Of a stretch of 64,000 nucleotides of DNA, positions 43,586-52,344 are shown one piece after another; positions within the stretch are counted from its first letter, which is position 1; every line of letters begins with the position of its first letter. The notes under the pieces are model-generated. The model made no database searches. It saw only the letters and a list, made by a program, of their open reading frames with translations, and was not told the origin of the DNA. The DNA lies in NCBI RefSeq assembly GCF_023184515.1, contig NZ_JAAHBP010000031.1:30291-94290 (forward strand). Direction: 5' to 3'. This DNA comes from Streptomyces sp. D2-8. GTDB lineage: Bacteria; Actinomycetota; Actinomycetes; Streptomycetales; Streptomycetaceae. The translations under genes and the position numbers were made by a program.

Positions 43586-43605
43586 CCGGCCGGTCTCGGC
43601 CGGTC
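43584..43605. terminator. Terminator between RraA-like and SGNH hydrolase genes
   Basis: GACCGGCC (43584-43591) pairs with GGCCGGTC (43598-43605), overlapping the RraA stop. Confidence 0.5.
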
Positions 43606-43632
43606 GGTCGGCACGCCGCGGCGGGGTACCGC

Positions 43633-44814
43633 TCATCCCTCCTCGGCGAAGGGCCCTCCCTTCGTGAAGGCCAGTTCGTGGAAGCGGTCGCCGATGTGGC
43701 GGTGGGTGGCGGCGTCCGGGTGGACGTGGTCGGGCAGCGGCAGGGCGGCGGCGTCCTTCGCGCCGTAGAGGTCGAGGCCGTCGAGGTAGTGGAGGTTCGG
43801 GTCGTCGGCGGCGCGCTGCCGGACGATGCGGGACAGCTCCTCGCGGATGACGGTGAGGGTGAGTTTCCCGGTGGGCGTCTCCGCCGGGTCGCCCATGGCG
43901 GCGAAGGCCAGTCGGCCCTTGCCGATCTCTTCGCCGTCCGGGGCGGTGGGGCCGGGCGTGTCCTCGTGGATGGCGCAGTGGATGGGGGAGACGAGCAGCA
44001 GCGGGGTGTCCGGGTGCCCGTCGCGGATCGTGTCGAGGAAGCCGTGCACGGCGGGGCCGAACGCGCGCAGCCGCATCGCGTCCGCGTTGACGATGTTGAT
44101 GCCCATCTTGACGCTGATCAGGTCGGCCGGGGTGTCCCGCATGGCGCGCGCGGTGAACGGGTCGAGCATCGCGCTGCCGCCGAAGCCGAGGTTGGTCAGC
44201 TCCACACCGCCCCGCAACGCGGCGATCGCGGGCCAGATGGCCGTGGGGCTCGCGGCGTCGGAGCCGTGGCTGATCGAACTGCCGTGATGCAGCCACACCC
44301 GGCGGCCCCGGTCCGGCGCGGGCACGACGGGCGCGTCCGTGCGCAGGGCGACCAGCTCGGTGGTCTCGTTGTGCGGCAGCCAGATCTCGACGTCCTTGTC
44401 CCGCGCGGGCAGACCCGTGAAGCGGACGGTGCCGACCGGGCCGTGCGTGACCCCGCCCTCCCAGGTGGCCAGGTCGACGGTGAGCACGTTGCCGCCGGTC
44501 CCGGCGGCCTGGCCGGCCGGGACGCCGTCGACGAGCAGGTCGTACAGCCCGTCCGGGCGCGACGGGAAGCCGGTGTAGTCGCGCTTGGTGCGCAGCGTGT
44601 CCAGCTCGACGGCGGTCGCGGCGGTGCGGAACACCAGGCGTACGCCGGAGGGCTGCGCCTCGGCCATCGCCAGCTGCGGATTGGTGTTCTGCGCGCGGGC
44701 CCGGCCGGGGAGCCGGTGGGGGAGCAGACCGTGCTCGGTGCGCTCCACGTCCAGGGCGCCGCGCAGCAGGTCCGCCGTGAGCGGGGTGGTGATCCAGTCG
44801 TGCTCGGTGTGCAT
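43633..44814 (-). CDS. GDSL/SGNH-family hydrolase
   Basis: 393 residues. An N-terminal beta-rich domain (1-180) precedes an SGNH fold: nucleophile block LHHGSSISHGSDA (Ser near 193), oxyanion Gly in LGFGGSAMLD, block III Asn in GINIVNAD and the catalytic dyad DHVHPD near 372. No signal peptide is visible, so it probably acts in the cytoplasm on an ester of unknown identity. The TetR regulator directly upstream (5 bases) likely shares its transcript and may control it. Confidence 0.87.
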   Translation of the reverse strand: MHTEHDWITTPLTADLLRGALDVERTEHGLLPHRLPGRARAQNTNPQLAMAEAQPSGVRLVFRTAATAVELDTLRTKRDYTGFPSRPDGLYDLLVDGVPAGQAAGTGGNVLTVDLATWEGGVTHGPVGTVRFTGLPARDKDVEIWLPHNETTELVALRTDAPVVPAPDRGRRVWLHHGSSISHGSDAASPTAIWPAIAALRGGVELTNLGFGGSAMLDPFTARAMRDTPADLISVKMGINIVNADAMRLRAFGPAVHGFLDTIRDGHPDTPLLLVSPIHCAIHEDTPGPTAPDGEEIGKGRLAFAAMGDPAETPTGKLTLTVIREELSRIVRQRAADDPNLHYLDGLDLYGAKDAAALPLPDHVHPDAATHRHIGDRFHELAFTKGGPFAEEG

Positions 44815-44819
44815 GGGTG

Positions 44820-45407
44820 TCAGCCTCGGGGATCGGTAGGGGCCGCGGGCCAGTTCCGCAGCAGGGCGTCGAGGGCGTCGAGGATCCGGGCCCAGGTCTC
44901 CTCGGTGTCCGGGGCGCTGTGGCTGAAACCGCCGCCGAGCTCCAGGCTGACGTAGCCGTGGAAGACGCTGCCGAGCAGCCGGACCGCGTGGGTCTGGTCC
45001 GGCTCCGTCAGGTCGTAGCCGCGCAGCAGTGCCCGGGTCATCTGCGCGTGCCGGACACCGGCGCTCGCGGCCGCCGTCTGCGGGTCGAGCCGCAGCTGGG
45101 CCGCGGCGTAGCGGCCGGGGTGTTCCCGGGCGTAGTCGCGGTACACGTTCGCGAGGGCGGCCAGGGCGTCCTTGCCGGCCCGTCCGGCCAGGGCGTCGGC
45201 GGCCCGGTCGGCGAGTTCCGTGAGGGCGAGCAGGGCGATCCTGGTCTTCAGGTCCTGGGAGTTCCGCACATGCGAGTACAGGCTCGCGACCTTGACGTCG
45301 AACCGACGGGCGAGCGCCGAGACGGTGACCTGCTCGAAGCCGACCTCGTCGGCGAGCTCGGCGCCGGCCTCGGTCAGCCGCTCCGCTGTCAGCCCTACGC
45401 GTGCCAT
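44820..45407 (-). CDS. TetR-family regulator (WHG-domain type)
   Basis: 195 residues. The HTH is at about 5-50 (GLTAERLTEAGAELADEVGFEQVTVSALARRFDVKVASLYSHVRNSQDL), with the C-terminal domain ending in GFSHSAPDTEETWARILDALDALL, the WHG-type pattern. It is upstream of and co-directional with the SGNH hydrolase. TTAGGCA-like repeats (ATTTAGGCAAATG) near 45450-45465, between it and the next gene, may be its operator: TGCCTAAtagaTTTAGGCA is an inverted repeat at 45443-45461. Confidence 0.88.
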   Translation of the reverse strand: MARVGLTAERLTEAGAELADEVGFEQVTVSALARRFDVKVASLYSHVRNSQDLKTRIALLALTELADRAADALAGRAGKDALAALANVYRDYAREHPGRYAAAQLRLDPQTAAASAGVRHAQMTRALLRGYDLTEPDQTHAVRLLGSVFHGYVSLELGGGFSHSAPDTEETWARILDALDALLRNWPAAPTDPRG

Positions 45408-45442
45408 AAGGGTCCTCTCTTCTGCCTGAAGGGAGTGTGCAT

Positions 45443-45461
45443 CTGCCTAATAGATTTAGGC
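45443..45461. promoter_or_regulatory. TGCCTAA inverted repeat upstream of the TetR/SGNH operon
   Basis: TGCCTAA and TTTAGGCA face each other over a short AT-rich spacer about 35 bases upstream of the TetR start. The region is AT-rich for the genome and is the probable operator/promoter. Confidence 0.55.
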
Positions 45462-45863
45462 AAATGGATTGGGCGGGGACCCGCCGTCTCCGGCCCCGGC
45501 TACCGCGGAGTTCACCCCGGGGCGCAGCGCGAACACCGTGGCGGTGGTCGTGGCGAGGGGCAGCCAGAACTTCGTGTACACCCACCGGTACCGGGCCAGC
45601 CCCCACACCGTGCCCAGCGACAGCAGCAGGCCGCTGAGGAGCGTGAGGAACGCGACGGGGGGCGGGAGCCAGTCGGCGAAGAGCTTCATGGCCCGGACGG
45701 AGGCCTCCACGGTCACGGCGGATCCGGTGGCGGCCGCGGTGATCCCGAGCCCGAGCAGCCCGAGCGTGAGCCCGAGCCAGCCGGCGGAGGCGTTGACGTG
45801 CACGACGAGGACGGCCCGGCGGGCCGGGCGGCCGAGTTTCGGGTTCGTACCCACGCCGACCAC
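45456..45863 (-). CDS. DUF2269-like membrane protein
   Basis: 135 residues, with four hydrophobic segments (LVVHVNASAGWLGLTLGLLGLG, ...AFLTLLSGLLLSLGTVWGLARYRWVYTKFWL...). The combination of an HV-A/G-W first helix and GLLLSLGT..G..RYRWV matches integral membrane proteins annotated DUF2269-like in actinomycetes. GTG at 45863 or 45854. It overlaps the TGCCTAA inverted repeat at its 3' end. Function unknown. Confidence 0.7.
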   Translation of the reverse strand: MVGVGTNPKLGRPARRAVLVVHVNASAGWLGLTLGLLGLGITAAATGSAVTVEASVRAMKLFADWLPPPVAFLTLLSGLLLSLGTVWGLARYRWVYTKFWLPLATTTATVFALRPGVNSAVAGAGDGGSPPNPFA

Positions 45864-45964
45864 CGTGCCGACCGACGTCCTCGAGGGCGCCCGACGGCGG
45901 GAGCAGGCCGATGTACCGGCGTCGGAGTACGAGCCGTGTCACCGCTGTCGCCTAGGTTCGCGGC

Positions 45965-46618
45965 ATGACCGAACCCTCCCACCTCACCGCGGTCCGCGAG
46001 TCCTACGACACCGTCGCCGCCGACTACGCCCGACGCGTCAAGGAACCGGCCGAGCTGGACCCGGTGTCCCGCGCGATGCTGGCCGCGTTCGCCGACCTCG
46101 TACGGCCCCCGCACCCCGGGCCGGTCGCCGACCTGGGCTGCGGCCCCGGCAAGGTGACGGCACACCTGGCCGCCCTCGGGGTGCCGGTCTTCGGCGTCGA
46201 CGTGTCGCCGAGGATGGTCGAGCTGGCCCGGGCGGCGTATCCGGAACTCCGCTTCACCGTCGGCTCGATGACCGCGCTGGACATCGCCGACGGTGAACTC
46301 GGCGGCATCCTCGCGTACTACGCCACCCACCACACCCCGCCGCAGTGGCTGCCGACCGTCTTCTCCGAGTTCCACCGCGCCCTGGCGCCCGGCGGCAGGC
46401 TGATGCTGGCCGGCCATGTCGGCAACGACGAGCACCTCCGCCCGACCCGCGCCTACGGCGACCACCCGGTGTCCTACGAGTCGTACCTGCTCCCGCCGGA
46501 CCGCATCGCCGAACTCCTCCACCGTGCCGGGCTGGTGCTCACGGCGCGGGTGGTGCAGGAACCGGAGGGTGGGTCGAAGAGGCAGGTGGGCACGTTTCTG
46601 GCGTACAAGCCGGGGTGA
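45965..46618 (+). CDS. SAM-dependent methyltransferase
   Basis: 217 residues, class I fold. Motif I is VADLGCGPGKVTAHL near 55; the acidic residue of motif II is VDVSPRM; post-motif ILAYYATHHTPP and ALAPGGRLMLAGHVG follow. Residues for SAM binding are intact; the substrate is unknown (DUF-type small-molecule methyltransferase). It converges with the next gene, with 12 bases between the stops. Confidence 0.9.
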   Translation: MTEPSHLTAVRESYDTVAADYARRVKEPAELDPVSRAMLAAFADLVRPPHPGPVADLGCGPGKVTAHLAALGVPVFGVDVSPRMVELARAAYPELRFTVGSMTALDIADGELGGILAYYATHHTPPQWLPTVFSEFHRALAPGGRLMLAGHVGNDEHLRPTRAYGDHPVSYESYLLPPDRIAELLHRAGLVLTARVVQEPEGGSKRQVGTFLAYKPG

Positions 46619-46630
46619 CCTGGGCGGGGG

Positions 46631-47341
46631 TCAGGCGGACCGCTCGTGCACCCACACCCGCAGCGGTCCGACGGCCTCGAAGCCGTACCGGAGGGCGGCC
46701 GCCAGGCCGGTGCCCTGTTCGTAGCCCACGACGGGCAGGGCGGGGAAGAGATGGCCGACCGCGTGCAGGACGAGGGGCCAGGCCGCGTCGGGCGGCCCGA
46801 AGACGTTGGACACCCCGACCACGCGACTGCTCCGGCCGGCCACCGCCCCGCAGACCACCCGTCCGTCGGCGGATCGCCCGGCGAGCACGAACGTCTCCGG
46901 ATCGTCGAGCAGCCCCGGACCGAAGAGGTCCGCGTTCCCGCCCCCGTCGTCCCAGGCCAGGGCCCAGTCACGCAGCGCGTCCGGATCACTCACGACCTCC
47001 CACGCGAGATCCGGCGCGGCGACGGACCCACCTGCCGCACGATGAATCCACTCCGCCTCGAACAGCACCCGGAACCCCGCCCCCGTCAGGTCGAGGTCGG
47101 CGAAGCTGTCCTTGACCGAGGCCCCGGGCGAGACCGTGTCGATCCGTGCCACGAGCGCGATCGGGTCGGCGCCCGGCCTCAGCGTCACCGCGTCGGGGTA
47201 GTAGACGGGCGTACGTCGCGCAGCGGCCCAGGTCTCCTCCTCGAACGCGCTCTCCACCCCATGCACCCGGCACATCACCGCACACCACGCGGCGTTGTCA
47301 CGGGCGGCGTCCCGGACCAGGAGCTGCTGAGGAGTCGTCAC
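46631..47341 (-). CDS. Hypothetical protein, possibly GNAT-like
   Basis: 236 residues. The second half reads like a degenerate GNAT fold (FVLAGRSADGRVVCGAVAGRSSRVVGVSNVF and LPVVGYEQGTGLAAALRYGFEAVGPLRVW), where GYEQGTGL replaces the acetyl-CoA loop. The first half has no motif that I recognise (CAVMCRVHGVESAFEEETW). Perhaps a two-domain acetyltransferase relative that lost canonical loops. Transcribed alone. Confidence 0.7.
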   Translation of the reverse strand: MTTPQQLLVRDAARDNAAWCAVMCRVHGVESAFEEETWAAARRTPVYYPDAVTLRPGADPIALVARIDTVSPGASVKDSFADLDLTGAGFRVLFEAEWIHRAAGGSVAAPDLAWEVVSDPDALRDWALAWDDGGGNADLFGPGLLDDPETFVLAGRSADGRVVCGAVAGRSSRVVGVSNVFGPPDAAWPLVLHAVGHLFPALPVVGYEQGTGLAAALRYGFEAVGPLRVWVHERSA

Positions 47342-47448
47342 GAGTGCCGATCATGGCGGAGCACGGCTCGGCTCGTCGAACGGATTGGCGGTCGGCCGCT
47401 TCTAGGGTGTGCAGGGTGAGAGTTCCCACCGGCCGGCCCGGAGGCGGC

Positions 47449-47832
47449 ATGCCCGTGCACATGCGGTTGAGCGCGATCACCCTCGACTGCGCCGATCCGC
47501 TCGCCCTGGCGGCGTTCTACCAGCAGGCCACCGGACTCGGGATCCACCCGAACTCGGACACCGACTTCGCCGCTCTGGAGAGCGAGGGCGGTCTCTCCAT
47601 CGGCTTTCAGCGGGTCGACGGCCACCGGGCTCCCAGCTGGCCCGACCCGGCCGTTCCCCAGCAGCTGCACTGCTGCTTCCGGGTCGTGGACCTGGACGAG
47701 ACGGAGGCCCGACTGCTGGAACTGGGGGCCGGAAAGCCGGATCCACAGCCGAACGAGGACAAATGGCGGGTCCTCACCGATCCGGCCGGGCACCCCTTCT
47801 GCATCGTCGCGGGCCTCGCTGCGCCCGAATGA
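47449..47832 (+). CDS. VOC-superfamily (glyoxalase-like) protein
   Basis: 127 residues, one VOC module pair (two beta-alpha-beta-beta-beta units): SAITLDCADPLALAAFYQQATGL and, in the second unit, LHCCFRVVDLDETEARLLELGA...TDPAGHPFCIV. ATG at 47449 is used because GGAGG lies 4 bases upstream. It fits the common Streptomyces 'VOC family protein'; substrate and metal are unknown. Confidence 0.87.
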   Translation: MPVHMRLSAITLDCADPLALAAFYQQATGLGIHPNSDTDFAALESEGGLSIGFQRVDGHRAPSWPDPAVPQQLHCCFRVVDLDETEARLLELGAGKPDPQPNEDKWRVLTDPAGHPFCIVAGLAAPE

Positions 47833-47869
47833 GGAGTGCGACCCGAACAGGACCTCGCGCTCGGCCAGG

Positions 47870-48520
47870 ATGGCCCTCATGAACGCACCGAATTCACCGA
47901 GCTCACCGTACTCACCGAGCTCACCGTACTCACCGAGCTCACCGAACTCGCCGAACTCAGTGGGAAAGTCCCCCACCCTTGCCGCCACGGAGATCACCTC
48001 GGCCCGACTCCGGCTGCGCACGGCGCGAGACGCCGACCGCGACGGACTCATCGAGCTCCAGACCGATCCCCGGGTCCGGTTACACCTCGGCGGCCCGAGG
48101 CCGCGGAGCGCGGTCGAGCAGTATCTCGACGCGCTGGGCGTCCCGCATGTCACCGACCAGCCCGGCACGTTCGTCATCGCCGACAGGACGACCGACCGCC
48201 TCCTCGGAACACTCCTGCTCCACCGGCGCCCCGCCGACCTCCCCGGCCATGTCACCGAGGAGGGCGGGGAACTGGAACTGACCTATGTCCTGCGCCGCGA
48301 CGCCTGGGGCGCGGGACTGGCCTTCGAAGCGGCCACGGCCGCGTTGCGCACCGCCGCGTCCGAACTGCCCGACCAGCCCGTCCTGATCGTGACCCAGACG
48401 GCCAACACGCGCTCCCTCGATCTGGCCGCCCGCCTCGGCTTCCGACGGGTGAGCACCTTCGAGGCCTACGCAGCGGAACAGACCCTCGCGGTGGCCGACC
48501 TGCACGCGTTCCTGGCCTGA
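47870..48520 (+). CDS. GNAT acetyltransferase with (xSP)n N-terminal repeat
   Basis: 216 residues (ATG 47879 possible). Residues 8-31 are an unusual Ser/Pro repeat, SPSSPYSPSSPYSPSSPNSP, encoded by eight 9-bp DNA units. The rest is a RimJ/RimL-type GNAT domain: ITSARLRLRTARDADRDGL, LELTYVLRRDAWGAGLAFEAA and TQTANTRSLDLAARLGFRRV. The repeat is probably a minisatellite that expanded at the 5' end; if it is outside the real gene, translation would start downstream, but I see no convincing internal start before the domain. Confidence 0.82.
   Translation: MALMNAPNSPSSPYSPSSPYSPSSPNSPNSVGKSPTLAATEITSARLRLRTARDADRDGLIELQTDPRVRLHLGGPRPRSAVEQYLDALGVPHVTDQPGTFVIADRTTDRLLGTLLLHRRPADLPGHVTEEGGELELTYVLRRDAWGAGLAFEAATAALRTAASELPDQPVLIVTQTANTRSLDLAARLGFRRVSTFEAYAAEQTLAVADLHAFLA
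47886..47957 (+). repeat. 9-bp minisatellite (8 units) in a GNAT gene
   Basis: Units of CACCGAGCT / CACCGTACT alternate, with degenerate first and last units. Each unit is in frame and encodes one xSP step. Confidence 0.85.
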
Positions 48521-48597
48521 GTGAAACGGCGGAGGGAAGACCACGGGTAGGTGGCGTGGCGCACTGATCGCGCTCGGCAGGGAAGGTGAGCAGCGCG

Positions 48598-49080
48598 ATG
48601 AAAGATGCTGACGTCTTGGCCTCCTTCGACGGGCGGGGGCGCACCGAGTTCCTTCTCGGAGGCTTCGAGGGCAGGCACTCCGACAAGATCACGGCGATGG
48701 GCTACGAGCTCGGCTACGACCTCCAGCCACCGAGATGCCGAGCAAGAGCACGATCCGCCTGATCTTCGTGCGGAACGACTCCCCATTGGCGCGCCAACGG
48801 GCTCAGCAGACTCACGACCGGTTGCGCGCAGGAGGCCCACTTCTGCAGACCTGGTCGGCCCCTGCGGCACATCCAGCTCGCCACCGGCGCGGACGTGCTC
48901 GGCCTCGCCCGCAAGGTGCTGGACGACCCGGCCTCGCCGTACAGGGAGGTGCGTTTCGCCGGCCTTCGTCTCGCCGAGTGCCTGAGCGACGCCCTGCGGG
49001 TCGCCGAGTCCCGGGGGATGCGCGTGCCCGTACCGGACACCGTGGGCACCGAAGCGGGCGAAGACGCTCACGGATGGAAC
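48598..49080 (+). pseudogene. Frameshifted remnant of a Streptomyces hypothetical gene
   Basis: Coding continuity runs across three pieces in different frames: MKDADVLASFDGRGRTEFLL... from 48598, then STIRLIFVRNDSPLARQRA from about 48743 in the +2 frame, and QLATGADVLGLARKVLDDP...SDALRVAESRGMRVPVPD from about 48880 in the first frame again. The final piece resembles the 87-residue protein at 14159. At least two frameshifts are required, so the gene is almost certainly inactive. Confidence 0.6.
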
Positions 49081-49110
49081 CACCCCCAGGTCGGCGACCT
49101 GGGGGTGGTT
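49078..49110. terminator. Perfect bidirectional terminator before the deiminase gene
   Basis: AACCACCCCCAGGTC (49078-49092) and GACCTGGGGGTGGTT (49096-49110) form a perfect 15-bp stem with a 3-nt loop. Confidence 0.88.
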
Positions 49111-49132
49111 TCGCTGTCGGGGGAGCGTGTGG

Positions 49133-51064
49133 CTACGGCTTCCACCAGGCGGCGGAGGCGTCGCGCAGGGTGTTGGTGCCGCAGTGGATCTCGCCCATGC
49201 CGAGGTGGTACGTGTACCAGTCGTCGACGTACGACACCTTCATGCCGGCGCCCGTGTACGCGGCGGTGACGGCCTCGGTGAAGACGTCCTTGCCGCCGAT
49301 GACGGGACCCCACTGGCGCGGGGCGAGGTAGCGGTCGCGGGAGAGCAGGATGCCGTTGACGGCGCCCGGCACGTAGGCGCTGGTCATGACGGTCTCGGGA
49401 GCGGGCGCGGCGGAGGCGCCCGCGTTTGCGTTCCCGTCCCGGCCGAGGAGCTGCTGCTGGCCGTGCCGCTCAACGACCTCCGGGTCGGCGCTGCCGCCGA
49501 GACGGCGGAGCAGCGGCACGCGGGTGCCCTCGTCGCCGGTCTCCATCCCGCGGGTGTACAGGGCGGGAACCTTGACGATCTCCGCGTCGCTGACGCCCGT
49601 CTCCCGCTTGAGGATCTCCAGGTTGGCGGCGATCTTCCCGGCCGCCATGGTGTTGTCCTTCACCAGGTACCGGGAGGCGAGGGCCTGGTCGATGGTCTCC
49701 TTGGGAGCAGAGGCGCCGTCGAAGCCCGGCACGGAGAACATCTTGGTCGCGCCGTGGCCGTCGCGCTGGGCGGCACGGAGCAGTTCGATGCCGGCCCCGG
49801 GGTCGGCGACACCGATCCGCCAGCCGCGCGGGGTGTCGGCGGGCAGGAACTGGATGAACTCGTCGACGTGCCCGACGTGCAGCCACGAGGTGTCCAGGAG
49901 CAGCGGGTCCTGCAGGCCCTGTGACGTCAGCAGCGTGCGTATCTCCTTGGAGGGGCGCACGCCGCTGCCGTCCTTGCGCTCGCCCATGATGATCCGTCCG
50001 GCCGGGAACGAGCGGCCGTTGTGCGCGTACGGCGGGATGGTCTCCAGGTTCCCGTAGGAGTTCAGGGTCTCCCAGCCCTGCATGTCGCGGCCCTTGGCCT
50101 GCACGACGCCGATGTTCGGGCCGCGCAGCTTCTCGTAGAGCTCACGGCCCGCCTCGCGGTCCTGGGCGGAGCGCAGCATCACGCGCATCGTCCGCTGACG
50201 GCCGTCCGGGCCGGTCATGTTGAGGTAGGCCGGCTCGACGAAGTCCTGGGCCCAGATGTCGCCGTACTTCTCGAAGGTCACCAGCGGCTTGGTGATGCCG
50301 GCCTGCTGGGCCTCCTTCTCCAGGTTCTTGACGAACTTCCGCTGGTGCTTGGCCCAGGGGTCGTTGCCCTTGATCTTGGTGACCAGCAGCTGCTGTGTGT
50401 TCTGCAGCGCGTGGTGGGTGAGCAGCGGGGCGGCGCGCAGGGTGACGGTGTCGGAGGCGGTGCCGGCGGAGGAGGTCACCTTCAGCCGGACCGACACGTG
50501 GCCGTCCCACTTCGCGCTGTCGCGGATGACGTCCTTGCCCTCTACGCCGAACTCGACACCCGCGGCCAGTTCGGCCTTCGTCAGCCGGGTCTGCGAAGTG
50601 ACGAGTTTCCAGGCGCCGTTGCGCTTGACGAAGACCCTGCTCCGGTCAGCGCCCTTGGTGACCTTGACGCTGCCCTTGGCGCCGGACGGCAGGTTCTTCA
50701 GCGGGACCGAGCGCACCCGGGCCAGGTCGGCGGCGTCGGCGCGGCCGTTGACCTTGTTGTCGGAGGCGTCGTTGCAGGCGGCCAGTTTGGCGTCGGAGAG
50801 CCTGCGGCCGCCCGGGCCGGTGGTCGGGCACCTCTTGCTGTCGTCGTCGATGTTGGGCAGGAAGACCGCGCCCCGGCCGACGGACCAGGTGTCCTCACCG
50901 GCCGTGTCGGTGCCCCCGGCGAGGTCGACCCGCCCGTCGCGGTCGACGTCCGCCCTCAGGTCGACGCGGAGCGGTTCCTCCGCGTACGCCAGTGCCGGGG
51001 GTGCCAGCACCGCTCCCGTCGCGGTGAGGGCCAGTACGATCCGGCCGGCGTTTCTCGTACGCAC
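49133..51064 (-). CDS. Secreted protein-arginine deiminase-like enzyme
   Basis: 643 residues from GTG 51064 (AAAGGA, 6-base spacer); GTG 51082 is the alternative. Signal peptide at 1-33 (ends ALAYAEE). The N-terminus holds DxDxDG-type loops, DVDRDGRVD near 40 and DASDNKVNGRADAADL near 90, suggesting Ca2+ binding. The catalytic domain (about 240-643) has WAQDFVEP, HVGHVDEFIQF and EIHCGTNT (Cys628 nucleophile), the Asp/His/Cys set of PAD enzymes that convert peptidyl-arginine to citrulline with Ca2+. Such enzymes are not common in Streptomyces. It lies inside the block bracketed by the 15-bp direct repeat. Confidence 0.85.
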   Translation of the reverse strand: MRTRNAGRIVLALTATGAVLAPPALAYAEEPLRVDLRADVDRDGRVDLAGGTDTAGEDTWSVGRGAVFLPNIDDDSKRCPTTGPGGRRLSDAKLAACNDASDNKVNGRADAADLARVRSVPLKNLPSGAKGSVKVTKGADRSRVFVKRNGAWKLVTSQTRLTKAELAAGVEFGVEGKDVIRDSAKWDGHVSVRLKVTSSAGTASDTVTLRAAPLLTHHALQNTQQLLVTKIKGNDPWAKHQRKFVKNLEKEAQQAGITKPLVTFEKYGDIWAQDFVEPAYLNMTGPDGRQRTMRVMLRSAQDREAGRELYEKLRGPNIGVVQAKGRDMQGWETLNSYGNLETIPPYAHNGRSFPAGRIIMGERKDGSGVRPSKEIRTLLTSQGLQDPLLLDTSWLHVGHVDEFIQFLPADTPRGWRIGVADPGAGIELLRAAQRDGHGATKMFSVPGFDGASAPKETIDQALASRYLVKDNTMAAGKIAANLEILKRETGVSDAEIVKVPALYTRGMETGDEGTRVPLLRRLGGSADPEVVERHGQQQLLGRDGNANAGASAAPAPETVMTSAYVPGAVNGILLSRDRYLAPRQWGPVIGGKDVFTEAVTAAYTGAGMKVSYVDDWYTYHLGMGEIHCGTNTLRDASAAWWKP

Positions 51065-51439
51065 ATCGCGTCCTTTCGTCACGTGCGGTTGCCCCGTTGG
51101 GGAGGAAGAGGCGGATCGGACGCTGTGCGTTGGCCGTGCGAGCGGAAGTCGTCCCAGGTGATGAGAAGGCCTCCTTCTCCTGGTGGAGAAGGAGGCCTTC
51201 CGGAAGCGGCCGGGAGCTGAAATCGGGTGCGGGCGGGGGGAGTTGCGGGGCGGGGCCGTCAGCCCGGCCGGCAGCCGTCGCGGACGAGAGCCGCCTGCTC
51301 ATGGAGGCGTTGCGCGACCTGCTCACCTCGGATGCCGCTCGCCCGGACATGACGGGAAAGTGCTAGGGCGCGTATCGAGTCGTGATCAATCTGCGGGATT
51401 CGCCCTCGGAGCGGGGCCTGGACCGGTAGACGTTCTTGC
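51065..51439. other. Intergenic region with a 16-bp perfect hairpin; no intact gene
   Basis: GAAGGCCTCCTTCTCC (51165-51180), loop TGGT, GGAGAAGGAGGCCTTC (51185-51200): a perfect stem, either a terminator on the plus strand or an attenuator in the deiminase leader. After it (51201-51366) only short frames occur (ending ...ALRDLLTSD near 51340), which I read as debris. No intact gene is seen. Confidence 0.7.
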
Positions 51440-52344
51440 GTGTCGCGAGTGCAACTGACGGACGAGGAATGGGAGTTCATCGAGCCGTACCTGCCGATCG
51501 GCGAGTACGGCCCGTATCCCGAGCGACTGCGGCAGCAGTTCGAGGGGGTGATCTGGCGGTTCAAGACCGGCGGACAGTGGCGGGAGATGCCACAGGAGTT
51601 CGGCGCCTGGTCAGCCGTCCACAACCGCTTCCGGCAGTGGCGCGACGGCGGCAGCTTCGAGCCACTGCTGGAGGGCCCGATCGCGGAAGCCGCGAAGCGG
51701 GGTGCGGTGGATCCGTCCCTGGTCAGCATCGACTCCACGACCGCGCGGGCTCACCACGACTCAGCCGGGATGCACCTGGACCAAGACGTCCTCACCGTCC
51801 TGGAGAAGGCCGCCGCCGAGGCGGAAAAGGCCAAGTCAAAGGGGGCAGCCTCGAAGAACAAGACGGACAGGACACCGACACCGATCCTGAGCGCGAAGAG
51901 CGGCGACGCATCCGGCGGCGACGGAAACTCCGGCTGAGGGCCGCTCTCCTGGGCCGTTCCAGGGGCGGGCAGACCAGCAAGGTCCACCTCGCCGCCGACC
52001 GCAAGTGCCGCCCGCTGGCGTTCGTGTTGACCGCGGGCCAGGCCGCGGACAGCCCGCAGTTCATCCCCGTCCTCAAGAAGTTACGGGTCCACGGCCCCGT
52101 CGGGCGCCCCCGCACCCGGCCGGACGCGGTCGCCGCCGGCCAGGCCTACTCCTCCCGCGGCAACCGGACCCACCTGCGCAGACGCGGCATCAAGGCAGTG
52201 ATCCCGGAGAAGAAGGACCAGGCCGCCAAGGGAGCTCGCGTACTCCTCTTCGACAGTGGGCACGGTTGGATGACCTGCACCTTCATCGGGCGCGTCGAGG
52301 ATCCACAGATCGTCGTCGAGGAAGTTTTTCTGGCAGCGACCTGA
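51440..52344 (+). pseudogene. IS5-family transposase remnant
   Basis: The first part (165 codons, GTG 51440) has the IS5 start VQLTDEEWEFIEPYLP and the first catalytic Asp in VSIDSTTARAHHDSAG, then a stop at 51937. A second frame (from about 51830) continues LLGRSRGGQTSKVHLAADRKCRPLAFVLTAGQ. Where functional copies read RPDAVAADKAYSSRGN this one reads RPDAVAAGQAYSSRGN, losing the second Asp, and sequence after IPEKKDQAA diverges, removing the catalytic Glu. It is a decayed copy. Confidence 0.85.

Noticed and set aside
51097..51366. Short frame upstream of the IS remnant as a gene
   Set aside because: No ribosome binding site and a 16-bp hairpin inside; it is more likely debris.
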